This document shows positions 17,718-25,477 of a stretch of 57,249 nt of DNA, in pieces. The notes beneath the pieces are model-generated. The model was given only the letters and a program-made list of their open reading frames with translations. It was not told the origin of the DNA and did no database searches. The position numbers were made by a program, and so were the translations under genes. The stretch's first letter is position 1; the number at the start of each line of letters is the position of its first letter. Source of the stretch: Crocosphaera chwakensis CCY0110 (GTDB lineage: Bacteria; Cyanobacteriota; Cyanobacteriia; Cyanobacteriales; Microcystaceae); assembly GCF_000169335.1 (NCBI RefSeq), contig NZ_AAXW01000030.1, positions 1 to 57,249 on the forward strand, read 5' to 3'.

Positions 17718-20297
17718 CTACCCTTCAACCCCAGGCAATTCAACCCAAAAACGACTACCACGGTTAACTTCTGATTTAACACCCAGTCTCCCCCCTAATC
17801 TTTCAACACCTTTTTTGACAATAGCTAAACCAATACCTGTCCCAGGATATGCTTCATTGCCATGCAATCGTTCAAACACTTCAAAAATACGTTCTTGATG
17901 TTGCGCTTCGATGCCGATACCCTTATCTTCTATCCACAAACGGACAAAATTTTCAGGATATTCTTCAGTCCAGATATGTATTTGGGGTTTGACCTTAGCA
18001 GAGGTAAATTTGAGAGCATTAGACAGCAAATTGTTAACGATTTGCTGCAAAATTGTGCGATTACCTAAAACGTTTAATAATGGCTTTTCTATAGTTATTT
18101 CTGGCTGAACGTCTGTCATTGCTATCTCCAAATCTTCTAAAGCTTTATTCACCACTGAGGTTAAATTTACCGGCTTTTTATGAATTTCAGTCCGTGACAA
18201 GCGACTATAAGCCAGTAAATCTTGAATTAATTTTTCCATTTGCTCTGCTGAAGCAACCAACCTTGAAGCATATTCTTGTCCCAAGTCGTCTAAATTTTCG
18301 GCATAATCTTCTTGTAGAGCGACCGCAAAACCTTGAATGGCTCGTAAGGGAGCTTTGAGATCATGGGAAATGCTGTAACTGAAGGCTTTGAGTTCTTTGT
18401 TGATTTCTTCGATTTGAGCAGTCCGTTCTTGCACTTTCTTTTCTAGATTTAGTGCATAATTTTGATCCGCTTGAATTAGATTAGCTTGTTGAATAGCGAT
18501 CGCCACTTGAACGCTGATTTCTTCGATTATGGCCAACTGTTCTGGCGTAACCACTTCGACATCTTCTACCCATAACTTAAAAATACCGAGTAATTTATTT
18601 TGTGCTTTTAAAGAAAAACAAATGAAACAGTCTAACCCTGAAGTCGCTAGACTAGGAATAGCTGCTGATAGCTTAGGTAATTGACTTAAATAAGCAACTA
18701 CATAATTTTGTTCTGATTCTTGTAACCTGTTAATTAAATCCTGCCAAATGTCGAGAGTGGTTTCTAATTTTTTTGGTGTTTTTTGTTCTGCTCTACCCTG
18801 AGTTCCTAAAATTGTGGCAGCACGGTGTTCTGAATTAAAAGTAACAATCGAAGCACGCTGACAAGCCGGCAAAAAATATTGAATGTTATTAATAGCTATC
18901 TTAGCGATCGCTTGGGGTTTTTGTGCTTCAATAATTGCTTTATCGATTTGATGTAGATTGGCTAGGCGTTTTAAAGCTTGTTGTTGAGATAATTCTATAT
19001 TTTTGCGCTCATTAATATCTTCTATGACACAAATAAAATATTCTGGTTCTCCTGTTTTGCTTTTGAACAAAGAAACTGTCAGAGTAACCCAAACTGGGGA
19101 CTTATCTTTGCGGATATAGCGTTTCTCCATTGAATAACTGGTGATTTCCCCTGCTAAGATTTGACGGACGTATTCTAAATCCGGTTCTACATCATCAGGA
19201 TGAGTCATTTCTTGAAAGGTTTTTTCTCGTAACTCTTCTTGGCTATAACCGACAATTTGACAAAGTTTTTGATTCACCAATAACCATTTACCATTGGGAG
19301 CAACATGAGCCATTCCTACAGCAGCCTGTTCAAAGGTTTTGCGAAAATGGATTTCACTTTCTTGTAAGGCCATTTTCGCTTGTTTAATTTCTGTAACATC
19401 TTTAGCGCAGGAAATGACTAAACGTCTACCATCTAATAATTTACCCAAAGGGGCAGAACTAAAATTCCAGATACGAACTTGTCCATCGGCGGTTCTAATT
19501 TTAAATTCTCCTTCATCCACTCGCTGATTTAATTCGTAAAGGCGATCTATCCAAGATTTAACCGTTCCTTGTTTATTTCCATAAGCTTTTTGTGTCCACT
19601 CAGCAGTGGTGGGAATGTCCTCAATTGTGTAGCCAGATAACTCTGTCCAAGTTTGATTAACGTGCAGAATTTCTCCATCTTCAGCGTGAACTAAGACAGG
19701 GATGGGGGCATTAAATACAGCACAATGTAGCTTTTCCTCATTGTTACGAAGTAAACAGTCAGCATTTTCACCGCAATTCATCTGATCTTTTAGCAATCGA
19801 TTCACTTCTAAAAGTTGCTCATTTTGACATTGAATTGTTTGGGTAAACTTCTGTTTTTCTTCTTGACGGATTAACTCTTTATAGACCGAAAAGTTTAATC
19901 GATCCGAGGTAATTTGATCCTTAATTAAATAATCAGCAGCACCCAGTTTAATAAACTGTTCGGCTATATTGTCGTTTCCTTGTCCCGTTAGGATAATCAC
20001 AGGGCAAGGATTTTTATTATATTTTTGTTGCCATCGCTCTATCCATTCTAAGCCGTTGATATCCGGTAAGAAATAATCCAATAAGACAAGATCGGGTAAA
20101 ACGTTAGGGTATATTTCTAAGGCTGCTTTTCCTGTTTCGGCTTCGATGAAATGGTAATCATATTCCCTACTTTTTTTTAGATAGCGTTGATATATCACTC
20201 TATCGACTTCTGAATCATCCACTAACAGAATAGTCCGTTGCTTTGTAGGGAGGAGATGGGGGGGTTTCCTGATCTTGTTTGAGCGATCGCTAGTCAT
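17718..20297 (-). CDS. Hybrid sensor histidine kinase: REC-PAS-PAS-GAF-HisKA-HATPase
   Basis: In the 859-residue protein, an N-terminal receiver (about 22-145; Asp74 in LVLLDYFLPDINGLEW, Lys126) is followed by PAS (about 190-305), a second PAS/PAC (about 315-435, VGMAHVAPNGKW and GYSQEELREKTF), a GAF domain (about 455-610), a HisKA with the phospho-His in FSYSISHDLKAPLRAIQGFA, and an HATPase ending GTGIGLAIVKKGVERLGG. SYSISHDLKAPLR is the form found in bacteriophytochrome-like kinases. No membrane span is visible, so it is cytosolic. It lies 41 bp downstream of another hybrid kinase gene, probably in one operon. The signal is unknown; the GAF lacks an obvious bilin Cys. Confidence 0.9.
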   Translation of the reverse strand: MTSDRSNKIRKPPHLLPTKQRTILLVDDSEVDRVIYQRYLKKSREYDYHFIEAETGKAALEIYPNVLPDLVLLDYFLPDINGLEWIERWQQKYNKNPCPVIILTGQGNDNIAEQFIKLGAADYLIKDQITSDRLNFSVYKELIRQEEKQKFTQTIQCQNEQLLEVNRLLKDQMNCGENADCLLRNNEEKLHCAVFNAPIPVLVHAEDGEILHVNQTWTELSGYTIEDIPTTAEWTQKAYGNKQGTVKSWIDRLYELNQRVDEGEFKIRTADGQVRIWNFSSAPLGKLLDGRRLVISCAKDVTEIKQAKMALQESEIHFRKTFEQAAVGMAHVAPNGKWLLVNQKLCQIVGYSQEELREKTFQEMTHPDDVEPDLEYVRQILAGEITSYSMEKRYIRKDKSPVWVTLTVSLFKSKTGEPEYFICVIEDINERKNIELSQQQALKRLANLHQIDKAIIEAQKPQAIAKIAINNIQYFLPACQRASIVTFNSEHRAATILGTQGRAEQKTPKKLETTLDIWQDLINRLQESEQNYVVAYLSQLPKLSAAIPSLATSGLDCFICFSLKAQNKLLGIFKLWVEDVEVVTPEQLAIIEEISVQVAIAIQQANLIQADQNYALNLEKKVQERTAQIEEINKELKAFSYSISHDLKAPLRAIQGFAVALQEDYAENLDDLGQEYASRLVASAEQMEKLIQDLLAYSRLSRTEIHKKPVNLTSVVNKALEDLEIAMTDVQPEITIEKPLLNVLGNRTILQQIVNNLLSNALKFTSAKVKPQIHIWTEEYPENFVRLWIEDKGIGIEAQHQERIFEVFERLHGNEAYPGTGIGLAIVKKGVERLGGRLGVKSEVNRGSRFWVELPGVEG

Positions 20298-20338
20298 TGC
20301 CTTAGATTCCTCCCGTTTTTGCTCTGAAATTCTTGTTC

Positions 20339-22294
20339 TTATTGTCTATTTTGTATTAATTCTGATATAGATTGAACCAATCGCAAAGGCTCAATGGGTT
20401 TGGGTAGATGGAGATCAAAACCAGCCAGGAGTGCTTTTTGTTTATCTTCTTCTCTAGCATGGGCAGTTAGAGCGATCGCAGGTAGACGAGTTTGTTCATT
20501 CTCTTGACTACGAATTTGTTGAATTAGTTCATAACCATCTTCTAAGGGCATGGAAATATCGCTAATAATGACATCTATCGGATGTTGCTGGTATTGACTT
20601 AACGCTTGTCTGACCGAGCTAGCAGCAACAATTTTAGCACCACACTGTTCTAAAATTAAGGTGATCATTTCGCGGGCATCGGCTTCGTCTTCTACCACTA
20701 ATAGATTTAGATTTAATAGAGAAGGAAGAGAATTCAACTGAGATGCTGAGGTAGATTTTGTTTCCTGGTTACGTACTGACTGAATTACGGGTAACTCAAC
20801 GGTAAAGGTACTGCCTTTGTCAATTCCCTCGCTCTCAGCCATGACGCTACCGCCGTGCATCTCCACAATATGACGAACGATGGCTAAACCTAAACCAAGT
20901 CCTCCTTGTGTTCGCGTCGAAGACTTATGTTCTGCTTGACGAAAGCGATCAAAAATATGGGGTAAGACATCACCAGAAATTCCTTTACCTGTATCTGTGA
21001 TACGAATAAATGCCATCTGGTTATTTTCTTCTCCTCCCTCGATGGTAATGGAACCGTCGATAGGGGTAAATTTAACAGCATTGATTAACAAGTTCCAAAA
21101 CACCTGTTGCAGTCTTTCTTTATCTCCATTAATCTCTATTGTTTGACTGCTAAGTTGAAGATTGATGTTAATATTTTTTGCTTTAGCCGTTGGACTTACC
21201 GTATCAATAGACGACAAGATAACAGAAATTACATTAATGGGCTGAGCTTCTAGCTTTAATGTACCGCAAATAATGCGCGAAACATCCAAAAGGTCTTCAA
21301 TTAGCTGAGTTTGTACGTTAGCATTACGTTCTATGACTTCTAAACCGGTGTTAAATTGGTCTTCGTTTAAAGTTCCGCTTCGTAATAGTTGCATCCAACC
21401 AATAATGGCATTAAGAGGGGTTCGTAATTCGTGGGAAAGGGTAGCTAAAAACTCATCTTTGACATGATTTAATCTTTCAGCTTCTTCTTGTGCCTGACGT
21501 GCCTCATGTAAGAGTTGAATGCGTTCTAATTCTGCTTGTTTGCTGGCGGTAATATCTGCTATTGCCCCTTCATAACCAATGATCTCACCTTTTTTATCTT
21601 TAACGGCGATCGCTTTATGACTCACCCAAATGATTTCTTGTTGGTGATTACGAATTCGTCCTTCAAAGTCTTCTTTTGCCTCAACTTGTCCTAATTGTTG
21701 TTGCCACTGACGATAAACGTCTGGTTCAAGGTGATAATTAGCTAAATTTTGATTAAATAGTTCTTCCCTTTTTTCGTAACCGAACATTTTCATTAAGGTG
21801 GGGTTGGCTTCTAAAATTTCTCCTGCACGATTGAGACGATATAATCCTAATGGTATACGTTTAAAAAAGCGATCATAGGTTTGTTGAATTTGGTCTAACG
21901 CTTGTCTTTGTTGCCATCGCTGCCAGGCGGATCTGATCGCTGCTGCGAGACGGATATAGTGTTTAGGAGACTTAATCACATAATCATCTAATCCGGCTTT
22001 CATTGCTTCAACTGCAATTTCTTCGCTACCTGTACCGGTAAACATGATGACGGGACAATCGGGTATCTGTTGTTTAATGCGATGTAAAATATCTAAGCCT
22101 GTAGTCCAACGTAAGCGATAGTCAGTCACAACTAAGTTAAATTTTTGCTTTTGTAATGCTTCGCTGAAGTCAGCTTCGTCGATAATTTCCCAATATTTAA
22201 ACTCAGGAAACAATTTTTTGATTTGACGTAAAGCTAATTTGCGATCGCTTGGGTTATCATCGATGATCAAGGCTTTCGGATAATTCATTATCAA
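20339..22294 (-). CDS. Hybrid sensor histidine kinase: REC-PAS-HisKA-HATPase-REC
   Basis: Of 651 residues, about 5-125 form a receiver (Asp58 in LVVTDYRLRWTTGLDIL). A PAS domain follows (about 140-255, GLYRLNRAGEILEANPTLM), then HisKA with the His in FLATLSHELRTPLNAIIGWM (about 288), an HATPase (about 390-505, GLGLGLAIVRHIVEMHGG), and a second receiver (about 525-645, VIISDISMPLEDGYELI). It is the first gene of the three-gene two-component cluster. A second ATG two codons in (MNYPKAL) could be the true start. With a receiver at both ends it can both collect and relay phosphate. Confidence 0.9.
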   Translation of the reverse strand: MIMNYPKALIIDDNPSDRKLALRQIKKLFPEFKYWEIIDEADFSEALQKQKFNLVVTDYRLRWTTGLDILHRIKQQIPDCPVIMFTGTGSEEIAVEAMKAGLDDYVIKSPKHYIRLAAAIRSAWQRWQQRQALDQIQQTYDRFFKRIPLGLYRLNRAGEILEANPTLMKMFGYEKREELFNQNLANYHLEPDVYRQWQQQLGQVEAKEDFEGRIRNHQQEIIWVSHKAIAVKDKKGEIIGYEGAIADITASKQAELERIQLLHEARQAQEEAERLNHVKDEFLATLSHELRTPLNAIIGWMQLLRSGTLNEDQFNTGLEVIERNANVQTQLIEDLLDVSRIICGTLKLEAQPINVISVILSSIDTVSPTAKAKNININLQLSSQTIEINGDKERLQQVFWNLLINAVKFTPIDGSITIEGGEENNQMAFIRITDTGKGISGDVLPHIFDRFRQAEHKSSTRTQGGLGLGLAIVRHIVEMHGGSVMAESEGIDKGSTFTVELPVIQSVRNQETKSTSASQLNSLPSLLNLNLLVVEDEADAREMITLILEQCGAKIVAASSVRQALSQYQQHPIDVIISDISMPLEDGYELIQQIRSQENEQTRLPAIALTAHAREEDKQKALLAGFDLHLPKPIEPLRLVQSISELIQNRQ

Positions 22295-22519
22295 TGAATA
22301 GTAAGGGAGAGACGATGAGTTAAGTACAGTTAGATTTTAATTGTATAAGAAATGATAAGGCTCAAATCATCTTTTGGTTAGTTTTGTTTCTATTCATTTA
22401 ACTGTGAATGATTCACAATGTTATTACAATTGATATACAATTTAATACTTTATTTTAACGTATTATCTTTGGCCTTGAAGAGAGACTTAAAATATCTGAC
22501 AGTTAACAAATGTTCGATA

Positions 22520-23245
22520 TTATAGAGGTTTCTGTTTCGGAATACCGACATCACGGGGAAATTGTTCAGGAGTCAAAACAACTTTTTTGATATAAATAAA
22601 ATGACGCACACTTTTAGTTAAAGGAGTGCGAAGTTGTTTAACTAAAATAATTTTGCCTCCTAATTTTTTTAAAGCAGCTTTTAAGTTAATTTCTTCTTGT
22701 GTTTCCCAGTTTCCTCGATACAATACACCAATTCCTCCAATTTTGAGAAAAGGTAAAACATATTCAGCACAGACAGACGGTTCTCCCACTGCACGAATTA
22801 AGCCTAAGTCATATTTTTCTCTATGTTGTGGTAAATGTCCTATCGCTTCCGCTCGTCCAACCACTGTTTGAGAATTAGACAATTTTAATGCTTCTAAAAA
22901 GAGGTTAATGACCTTAATTTTTTTTTGAGTTGAATCTAATAAAGTCAGTTGCCAATGGGGAAAAATAATACTTATTGGAAGACCAGGAAAACCAGCTCCT
23001 GTACCAATATCAATCACTTTTAATGAATCTTTGTAATTCAAAAAATCTAAGCCAATAACACCAGCTAAAGAATCCCATAAATGTTTTTCCCAGAATTCTT
23101 GGGGTTCTGTTATTCGAGTTAAATTAATTTGACGATTAATTAATAGTATTTCTTGATATAATATCTCCCATTTTTCTAATTGTTCTTGTGTCGGTTGCCA
23201 TTGTAAACTATTTTGCCAAATATCTTCAAATGTTGGTATTTTCAT
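22520..23245 (-). CDS. rsmG: 16S rRNA (guanine527-N7)-methyltransferase RsmG
   Basis: A 241-residue class I methyltransferase of the GidB family. The SAM-binding loop VIDIGTGAGFPGLPISI is at about residues 96-112. It is preceded by the RNA-facing NLTRITEPQEFWEKHLWDSL and followed by LLDSTQKKIKVI and VVGRAEAIGH. It methylates N7 of G527 in the 530 loop of 16S rRNA. It stands alone, with no gidA or parAB neighbours, as is usual in cyanobacteria. Its C-terminus carries about 20 extra basic residues. Confidence 0.94.
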   Translation of the reverse strand: MKIPTFEDIWQNSLQWQPTQEQLEKWEILYQEILLINRQINLTRITEPQEFWEKHLWDSLAGVIGLDFLNYKDSLKVIDIGTGAGFPGLPISIIFPHWQLTLLDSTQKKIKVINLFLEALKLSNSQTVVGRAEAIGHLPQHREKYDLGLIRAVGEPSVCAEYVLPFLKIGGIGVLYRGNWETQEEINLKAALKKLGGKIILVKQLRTPLTKSVRHFIYIKKVVLTPEQFPRDVGIPKQKPL

Positions 23246-24021
23246 TAAATGAAACCTTTAACATACAGAAAATTTATTTATTTTCCATTGTTCTAGAAAA
23301 TTATGAGCTAGGACAATTTTATCTTGATCGTTGCAGAAGTCGATTATAAAGGATAAATTGATCTGCTACCTCTTCAGAATATCATTGTAAGTGCGATCGT
23401 TTATTTTATTAAGGTTTTGTGGAGGAAGTAAAGCAACATAACTACAAAACTGTGCCGAAATAGGAACTTAATCAGTTAATAAATTATATAAAGTTACAAC
23501 TCAAGAATGAACATCTCTTTTTTCCTATTTTTTTATTTTTCGATAAGTGCATAACCATCTGTTTTCACCTGTGGTAAACTTTCTAGCTATGCTAGGACTA
23601 ATCGATTTTGCATTATTCACCCATAATCAAGACAAATAAGGTACGTTAACCCCTCCACTTTTACTATCGTAACCAGGAATGATTAATAAAAAAACATTGT
23701 ATTCCGACGTTCCCTATGCCCTATTTCCTATTATTTATTCCCTACTCGCAAAATTAATGTTAATAATATCTCACAATTAGCAATGATCGACTATAATTTA
23801 ATAGTGATATGATAAAGAATCTGTATCCTGACACTGATTGAACAAATTACACTCAATCTTCTAAGACTGTCCTTGTCGCCTTGGGTGAGAAGGATCTTCT
23901 TCATGGCAGTTCATTCGCTTAGGGAAAGGCCCTTATGTCTGACCCCCTAAAATTGGAAACTGTACATCAACAGGAGGCACCGCCAACGATTGGAGATTCA
24001 GATATAGGAAAACAAAAGTAC
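23246..24021. other. Long leader/intergenic region before ribosomal protein S1
   Basis: About 690 bases to an alternative rps1 ATG at 23935 and about 775 to the preferred one. It should hold the divergent promoters of rsmG and rps1. A HIP1-like site and several AT-rich stretches are present. An imperfect palindrome around GAGAAGGATCTTCTTC (about 23886-23901) lies shortly before the upstream ATG and could be a leader structure. No RNA gene or conserved small ORF could be supported. Confidence 0.45.
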
Positions 24022-25032
24022 ATGGTAACTCAGAAAACAACAACAAAAGACATAGGTTTCACGCACGAAGATTTCGCAGCCCTGCTCGATAAATACGACT
24101 ATCACTTTAGTCCTGGGGATATTGTTCCTGGGACGGTTTTCAGTATGGAACCGAGAGGAGCATTAATTGACATTGGCGCAAAAACTGCTGCTTATATTCC
24201 CATCCAAGAAATGTCAATTAACCGAGTGGATGATCCGGATGAGGTTCTCCAGTCCAACGAAACAAGAGAATTTTTCATCCTCACCGATGAAAACGAAGAT
24301 GGACAATTAACCCTATCCATTCGTCGTATCGAGTATATGCGAGCTTGGGAGAGGGTACGCCAATTACAGGCAGAAGATGCCACCGTGCGTTCTAACGTCT
24401 TTGCCACCAACCGAGGCGGTGCCTTGGTGAGAATTGAAGGGTTACGGGGCTTTATTCCTGGATCTCATATTAGTACCCGTGAAGCTAAAGAAGATTTAGT
24501 CGGGGAAGAGTTGCCCTTAAAATTTTTAGAAGTGGATGAAGAGCGTAACCGTCTTGTTCTCAGCCACCGTCGTGCGCTAGTAGAACGGAAGATGAACGGC
24601 TTAGAAGTGGGTCAAGTGGTCATTGGTTCTGTCCGTGGTATCAAACCTTACGGGGCGTTTATCGATATTGGTGGTGTGAGTGGACTGCTCCACATCTCCG
24701 AAATTTCCCACGATCATATTGATACTCCTCACAGTGTTTTTGGAGTCAATGATGAATTAAAAGTGATGATCATTGATCTTGATGCTGAAAGGGGACGTAT
24801 TTCTCTGTCTACCAAACAACTAGAACCCGAAGCCGGTGATATGTTGAAGAATCGGGATTTAGTCTTTGAAAAAGCAGAAGAAATGGCTGAAAAGTATCGT
24901 CAGAAACTTTTGGCTGAAGCCCAAGGGGAAGAAATGCCCACAGAAGAAAATGTCGAAGAGGTTCCTAGTGCCTCTGAGAGCGAAGAGCCTCAAGAGGAAT
25001 TAGCGGCCAGTGCTAGTGCAACCGAAGAATAA
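24022..25032 (+). CDS. rpsA: 30S ribosomal protein S1 (cyanobacterial Rps1A type)
   Basis: From ATG 24022 (MVTQKTTTKDIGFTHEDF) the protein has 336 residues, close to other cyanobacterial Rps1A proteins. An in-frame ATG at 23935 would give 365, with a 29-residue unconserved head. Three S1 RNA-binding domains are seen: about 30-100 (PGTVFSMEPRGALIDIGAK), 118-180 (NRGGALVRIEGLRGFIPGS) and 195-265 (GSVRGIKPYGAFIDIGGVSG). The tail is acidic. It helps load mRNA on the 30S subunit; the three-domain form is shorter than the six-domain E. coli protein. A structured 3' region and a clear terminator follow. Confidence 0.93.
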   Translation: MVTQKTTTKDIGFTHEDFAALLDKYDYHFSPGDIVPGTVFSMEPRGALIDIGAKTAAYIPIQEMSINRVDDPDEVLQSNETREFFILTDENEDGQLTLSIRRIEYMRAWERVRQLQAEDATVRSNVFATNRGGALVRIEGLRGFIPGSHISTREAKEDLVGEELPLKFLEVDEERNRLVLSHRRALVERKMNGLEVGQVVIGSVRGIKPYGAFIDIGGVSGLLHISEISHDHIDTPHSVFGVNDELKVMIIDLDAERGRISLSTKQLEPEAGDMLKNRDLVFEKAEEMAEKYRQKLLAEAQGEEMPTEENVEEVPSASESEEPQEELAASASATEE

Positions 25033-25047
25033 ATAATTTGAGCTATG

Positions 25048-25101
25048 GACCGCAAGGAGACTGCCACTTAAACCCAATTAAGTCGTAGAGCAATTGCGGT
25101 C
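25048..25101 (+). ncRNA. Nested stem-loop in the rps1 3' UTR
   Basis: GACCGCAA (25048-25055) pairs perfectly with TTGCGGTC (25094-25101). Inside it ACTTAA (25066-25071) pairs with TTAAGT (25078-25083) around the loop ACCCAA. It begins 16 bases after the rps1 stop and ends well before the terminator at 25143. It could be a 3'-UTR-derived small RNA, an mRNA-stabilising structure or a binding site; the sequence alone does not decide. Confidence 0.4.
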
Positions 25102-25142
25102 AAAGCTTTCTAGAAGTAACATCTAAATAGACCAAACTGAGC

Positions 25143-25168
25143 AAGAGGACGAAAATGCCTCTTTTTTT
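25143..25168 (+). terminator. Rho-independent terminator of the rps1 transcript
   Basis: AAGAGG (25143-25148) and CCTCTT (25158-25163) flank a 9-nt loop and run into a T7 tract. It is well placed to end the S1 transcript. Confidence 0.8.
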
Positions 25169-25477
25169 ATCTTTACTTAATTATTGTTAGCTCCCATCAG
25201 TATCAAAATTGCCTCGGAAATTAAAAATATATTAATTCATTGTGAAAATTGTAATTAATTGTATAGGGATCAAGCCCTTTGGCGTAAAAGTAAGAACATA
25301 TTGATTAAGATAAGGAAAGGCATATTTGCGATTTCTCAACTATGAACGGAATCAAAAATAAGGATTAAACTTAAATCCTAATAAATCTATGTCATACCTA
25401 TTTGAAAAACGATATTTTTAATTGAATTTAACCACAGTCTCCATATTCTTTGCTAAACTACCTCTCCCATAGCTTCA
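25169..25477. other. Intergenic region before the CBS-domain kinase
   Basis: About 310 AT-rich bases after the rps1 terminator. It must contain the promoter of the following kinase gene, but no clear promoter motif, repeat or small ORF with a ribosome binding site was found. Confidence 0.5.

Noticed and set aside
23280..23400. Short minus-strand open stretch just upstream of rsmG
   Set aside because: It reads a few plausible residues (DQDKIVLAHNFLEQW) but has stops, no start signal and no recognisable family, so it is not listed as a gene remnant.
23935..24021. Longer start for ribosomal protein S1
   Set aside because: The 29 additional residues are not typical of cyanobacterial Rps1A. The start at 24022 gives the normal length, but the upstream ATG cannot be fully excluded.
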